Made by a program: the position numbers and the translations under genes. Positions 13,360 to 15,372 of a DNA stretch of 15,372 nt are shown here, piece by piece. The DNA is from JBGTCY01 sp041748615 (GTDB lineage: Bacteria > Bacteroidota > Bacteroidia > Chitinophagales > CAIOSU01). Numbering within the stretch: position 1 is the first letter of the stretch; each line of letters opens with the position of its first letter. The stretch is taken from positions 1 to 15,372 of the forward strand of contig JBGTCY010000254.1 in assembly GCA_041748615.1 (NCBI GenBank), in the 5' to 3' direction. The notes under the pieces are model-generated. The model searched no databases. It was not told where the DNA came from and worked only from the letters and a program-made list of their open reading frames with translations.

Positions 13360-14583
13360 ATGAGCAGAATAAAAATAAAAAACTTCGGACCCGTTAAAGC
13401 GGGCGTCACCGATGGCGATGGTTGGCTCGATGTAAAAAAGGTTACCGTTTTTATCGGTAATCAGGGTAGCGGCAAAAGCACGGTGGCCAAGTTGTATTCC
13501 ACCCTAAGTTGGATTGAGAAAGCAATGGTTCGCGGACAAATTAAATCTGATGGATTGAGTACCTACAACCGCTTTTTGAAGCAACTGAAATATCAGCGCA
13601 TTGATAATTATATTCGAGAGAACACCGAGCTTGAATATAAAGGCAAATCATTTCATTTTCATTTTGAGAACGGACAGTTTTATGCTAAAAAAGCTGCGGA
13701 GAACGGCTACTTGTTGCCTAAAATAATGTATGTGCCTGCTGAAAGAAATTTTTTGAGCGTAGTTGACCACCCTGAAAAACTAAAAAGTTTGCCCAGCACC
13801 ATGTTCACCTTTTTAGATGAGTATGACAGGGCAAGAAATTTATTCGCCAAAGGAATTGAACTGCCAATCAATAATGTCAGGTTTGAGTTTGACCCGCAAA
13901 ATAAATTAGCCCACATTTCAGGGGAAGGTTTTCAACTGCGGCTGTCCGAAGCGTCAAGCGGATTTCAATCTACCGTTCCTCTGTTTTTAGTTACAAAGTA
14001 TTTGGCTGAATCGCTTCAACGTGAAGAAGACCCATCTATTAAAACTCAATCCATAGAGGAGCAGCGCAAATTGGCAAAGGAGATAGAGCGCATTATGAAT
14101 GATACTGCATTAAGCGAAGAAGTTAGGCAGGAGTCGTTGAGGCAGCTATCCGCTAAATACAAACCTTCATGTTTTGTAAACATTGTCGAAGAACCGGAAC
14201 AAAATCTTTTTCCTGCTTCGCAAGAAAAACTATTGCACAGTTTGCTGGAATACGCCAATAAACACGAAGGCAACAAACTGATAATGACAACTCACAGCGC
14301 CTATTTCATCAATTATTTAACGCTTGCAGTTAAAGCTGACATGGTAAAAGGGGTTGTAAAAACCGATGAAGCAAAAGGTAAACTAAATGAAATTGTTCCG
14401 CTACAATCAACAGTTAAACCGGGTGATTTTACAATTTATCAAATGGATGAGATTGCAGGCACAATAAAAAAATTGCCCGATTACAAAGGATTGCCATCTG
14501 ATGAGAATCTTCTGAATTATGATTTGGAATATTCCAATGAGTTATTTGCTCAACTACAAGAAATTGAAAAGGGATGGCGATAA
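13360..14583 (+). CDS. ABC/AAA-type (AAA_15/AAA_21-like) ATPase, first gene of a two-gene cassette
   Basis: This 407-residue predicted cytoplasmic ATPase starts MSRIKIKNFGPVK, the usual opening strand of this group. Walker A is GNQGSGKST (33-41), the conserved YVPAERNF motif is at 124-131, and the signature-like SEASSGFQS is at 196-204. After a charged helical insertion (about 219-265, possible coiled coil), Walker B FVNIVEEPEQNLFP (272-285) has tandem glutamates, and MTTHSAYF (309-316) carries the H-loop histidine. This is the architecture of the ATPases in OLD/Gabija, Septu (PtuA), PARIS (AriA) and RloC/PrrC-like systems. It lacks a C-terminal TOPRIM or HEPN domain, so an effector must be separate. 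The next gene overlaps its end by 10 bp, so the two are translationally coupled. It lies inside a ruined hsd operon but is itself uninterrupted. Confidence 0.85.
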   Translation: MSRIKIKNFGPVKAGVTDGDGWLDVKKVTVFIGNQGSGKSTVAKLYSTLSWIEKAMVRGQIKSDGLSTYNRFLKQLKYQRIDNYIRENTELEYKGKSFHFHFENGQFYAKKAAENGYLLPKIMYVPAERNFLSVVDHPEKLKSLPSTMFTFLDEYDRARNLFAKGIELPINNVRFEFDPQNKLAHISGEGFQLRLSEASSGFQSTVPLFLVTKYLAESLQREEDPSIKTQSIEEQRKLAKEIERIMNDTALSEEVRQESLRQLSAKYKPSCFVNIVEEPEQNLFPASQEKLLHSLLEYANKHEGNKLIMTTHSAYFINYLTLAVKADMVKGVVKTDEAKGKLNEIVPLQSTVKPGDFTIYQMDEIAGTIKKLPDYKGLPSDENLLNYDLEYSNELFAQLQEIEKGWR

Positions 14584-15050
14584 ATTTTTTTGAAGCAGAT
14601 TGCACCGACAGCACTAATGAAACAGTTTTTGGAATTTATGATGTTCCACCCGCCACCCTTTCATTTGCAGATTCTGAAAATTGGCATGTGTGGGTTGATA
14701 ACGAAAATGGAATTGATGTAACATTTATTGCCATTGACCAATGTCTGGAAATTCCTAAAGCCGATGGCGAGCGATGCGAAGGCATGTTAACATACAACGA
14801 TATGCTGATTTTTATTGAATTAAAAGACCGTGACGGAGGTCGCTGGGCAGGTAAATCACGCGACCAACTGATTAACACTATCAGACTATTTAAAAGAGAT
14901 GCAGACATTACACCTTACACCCGCTTATACGGTCATATAGCCAATAAGCAACGCCCCAATTTCAAAGCAGGCGGCAAAATTTTTTATCAGGAGTTTGAAG
15001 ATGAAACGGGATTTATATTAAGAGTAAGCGATGTAATAAAAATAGAATAA
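14574..15050 (+). CDS. Small PD-(D/E)XK-nuclease-like protein, partner of the ATPase
   Basis: This is a 158-residue soluble protein that I do not recognise by name. The central part holds a nuclease-like motif: E69, then D76 in YNDMLIFIELKDR (74-86) with E82 and K84 in I-E-L-K, and Q98 in RDQLINTIRLFKRD (96-109). An acidic residue, a hydrophobic strand, E-x-K, then a Q in the next helix is the core pattern of the PD-(D/E)XK superfamily. The N-terminal third (ENWHVWVDNENGID) and the C-terminal KAGGKIFYQEFEDETGFILR are of unknown meaning. The ATG at 14574 lies within the ATPase frame (10-bp overlap) and the stop is followed after 1 bp by an hsdR remnant ATG. The motif reading is by eye, so the nuclease function is a hypothesis; the coding call is firm. 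Confidence 0.72.
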   Translation: MAINFFEADCTDSTNETVFGIYDVPPATLSFADSENWHVWVDNENGIDVTFIAIDQCLEIPKADGERCEGMLTYNDMLIFIELKDRDGGRWAGKSRDQLINTIRLFKRDADITPYTRLYGHIANKQRPNFKAGGKIFYQEFEDETGFILRVSDVIKIE

Positions 15051-15051
15051 A

Positions 15052-15170
15052 ATGTCCTTCACCGAACTCAATACCGTTGAACACTTCATCTTCACCGATT
15101 AACAGGAGTGAACCTGAATGCATACAATCGGGCATGGTGGAGCAAGAAGCCGCAGGATATGATTCCGTGA
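15052..15170 (+). pseudogene. hsdR: Second 5' remnant of type I restriction subunit (HsdR), frameshifted
   Basis: From the ATG at 15052 the frame reads MSFTELNTVEHFIFTD then TAA (15100-15102). The next frame, starting at 15099, continues LTGVNLNAYNRAWWSKKPQD up to TGA at 15168-15170. Joined, these give 'MSFTELNTVEHFI..LTGVNLN', the recognisable HsdR amino terminus ('...VEHFIIHQLTGVNLN...'), so a small deletion/frameshift split it. Nothing of the nuclease or translocase domains follows. The ATG lies 1 bp after the nuclease-like gene's stop, as a coupled operon gene would. The remaining 200 bp to the window edge show no clear gene. Confidence 0.7.
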
Positions 15171-15372
15171 AATGAGGCAATCAAAAAGAGCAATTTTTAG
15201 AACTGCCCTAAAATTAATTTACTTCGTTTTAACCTCAAATCCGCAGACTAATATAGCTCAACAATTCGTATAGCGTGAACTTGGAATAAAACATTAAATT
15301 CACTAATTTGATGTTAGAAATTGGGGTGAGATAATACACCGCCCCCTTTCCCCCAGTCGGGATGATGGCGTT

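Larger units (their letters stand above)
13218..15067. repeat. 16-bp direct repeats (13218-13233 and 15052-15067) flanking the ATPase-nuclease cassette
   Basis: ATGTCCTTCACCGAAC occurs identically at both positions. Each copy is the start of an hsdR remnant lying directly after an intact gene (the Bro-N gene, and the small nuclease-like gene). The copies bound about 1.83 kb holding the ATPase and nuclease-like genes. The sequences diverge immediately after base 16. Confidence 0.75.

Noticed and set aside
15235..15372. Minus-strand open frame of 45 codons reaching the right edge (ends ...ELLSYISLRI)
   Set aside because: It could be the end of a gene outside the window, but it is short, AT-rich and without a recognisable motif, so I did not annotate it.

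Overview
The window looks like a chromosomal segment of a member of the Bacteroidota, probably an environmental or sludge-type lineage. The evidence is a single-chain SecD-SecF fusion, an OmpA/PD40-propeller lipoprotein-like gene, a DUF3943 protein, a RecF with Bacteroidota-like sequence, and several promoter-like boxes of the TAnnTTTG type (here often TAnnTTCG), with few clear Shine-Dalgarno sites. There are no tRNA, rRNA or CRISPR arrays.

Layout. Positions 1-1806 (minus strand) hold the proline operon: proB, then a two-gene toxin-antitoxin module, then the first 47 codons of proA running off the left edge. The TA module therefore sits between proB and proA. Positions 1807-2096 hold intergenic DNA made largely of degenerate 7-bp tandem repeats and a short hairpin. 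Positions 2094-4553 (minus) hold a four-helix membrane protein and a 671-residue OmpA-family cell-envelope protein, 12 bp apart. Positions 4554-4889 hold a REP-like hairpin element. recF follows on the plus strand, then a striking 52-bp perfect palindrome nested in a 12-bp inverted repeat, then a three-gene plus-strand set (DUF1801, DUF3943, CrcB fluoride channel). Positions 8077-8852 are non-coding apart from a transposase remnant (IS1380-like, minus strand) and the secDF promoter region. secDF occupies 8853-11960.

The accessory region is 12057-15170. It is the wreck of a type I restriction-modification operon: a 5' scrap of hsdM, a 3' scrap of hsdS, and two separate broken 5' ends of hsdR. 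Between these scraps lie three intact genes: a Bro-N domain protein, and a coupled pair made of an ABC/AAA-type ATPase and a small protein with a PD-(D/E)XK-like D...ExK motif. Each hsdR scrap begins with the same 16 bases directly after an intact gene. The ATPase-nuclease pair, kept whole while the surrounding R-M genes have decayed, is the best candidate here for an undescribed (probably defence-related) system. This functional idea is inference from domain content and location, comparable in logic to PrrC-type nucleases that live inside hsd loci.

How genes work together: ProB and ProA carry out the first two steps of proline synthesis. The OmpA-like protein probably ties the outer membrane to peptidoglycan. 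SecDF assists export through SecYEG. RecF acts in recombinational repair. The TA module, the R-M remnant and the ATPase pair form the mobile/defence layer on an otherwise housekeeping background.
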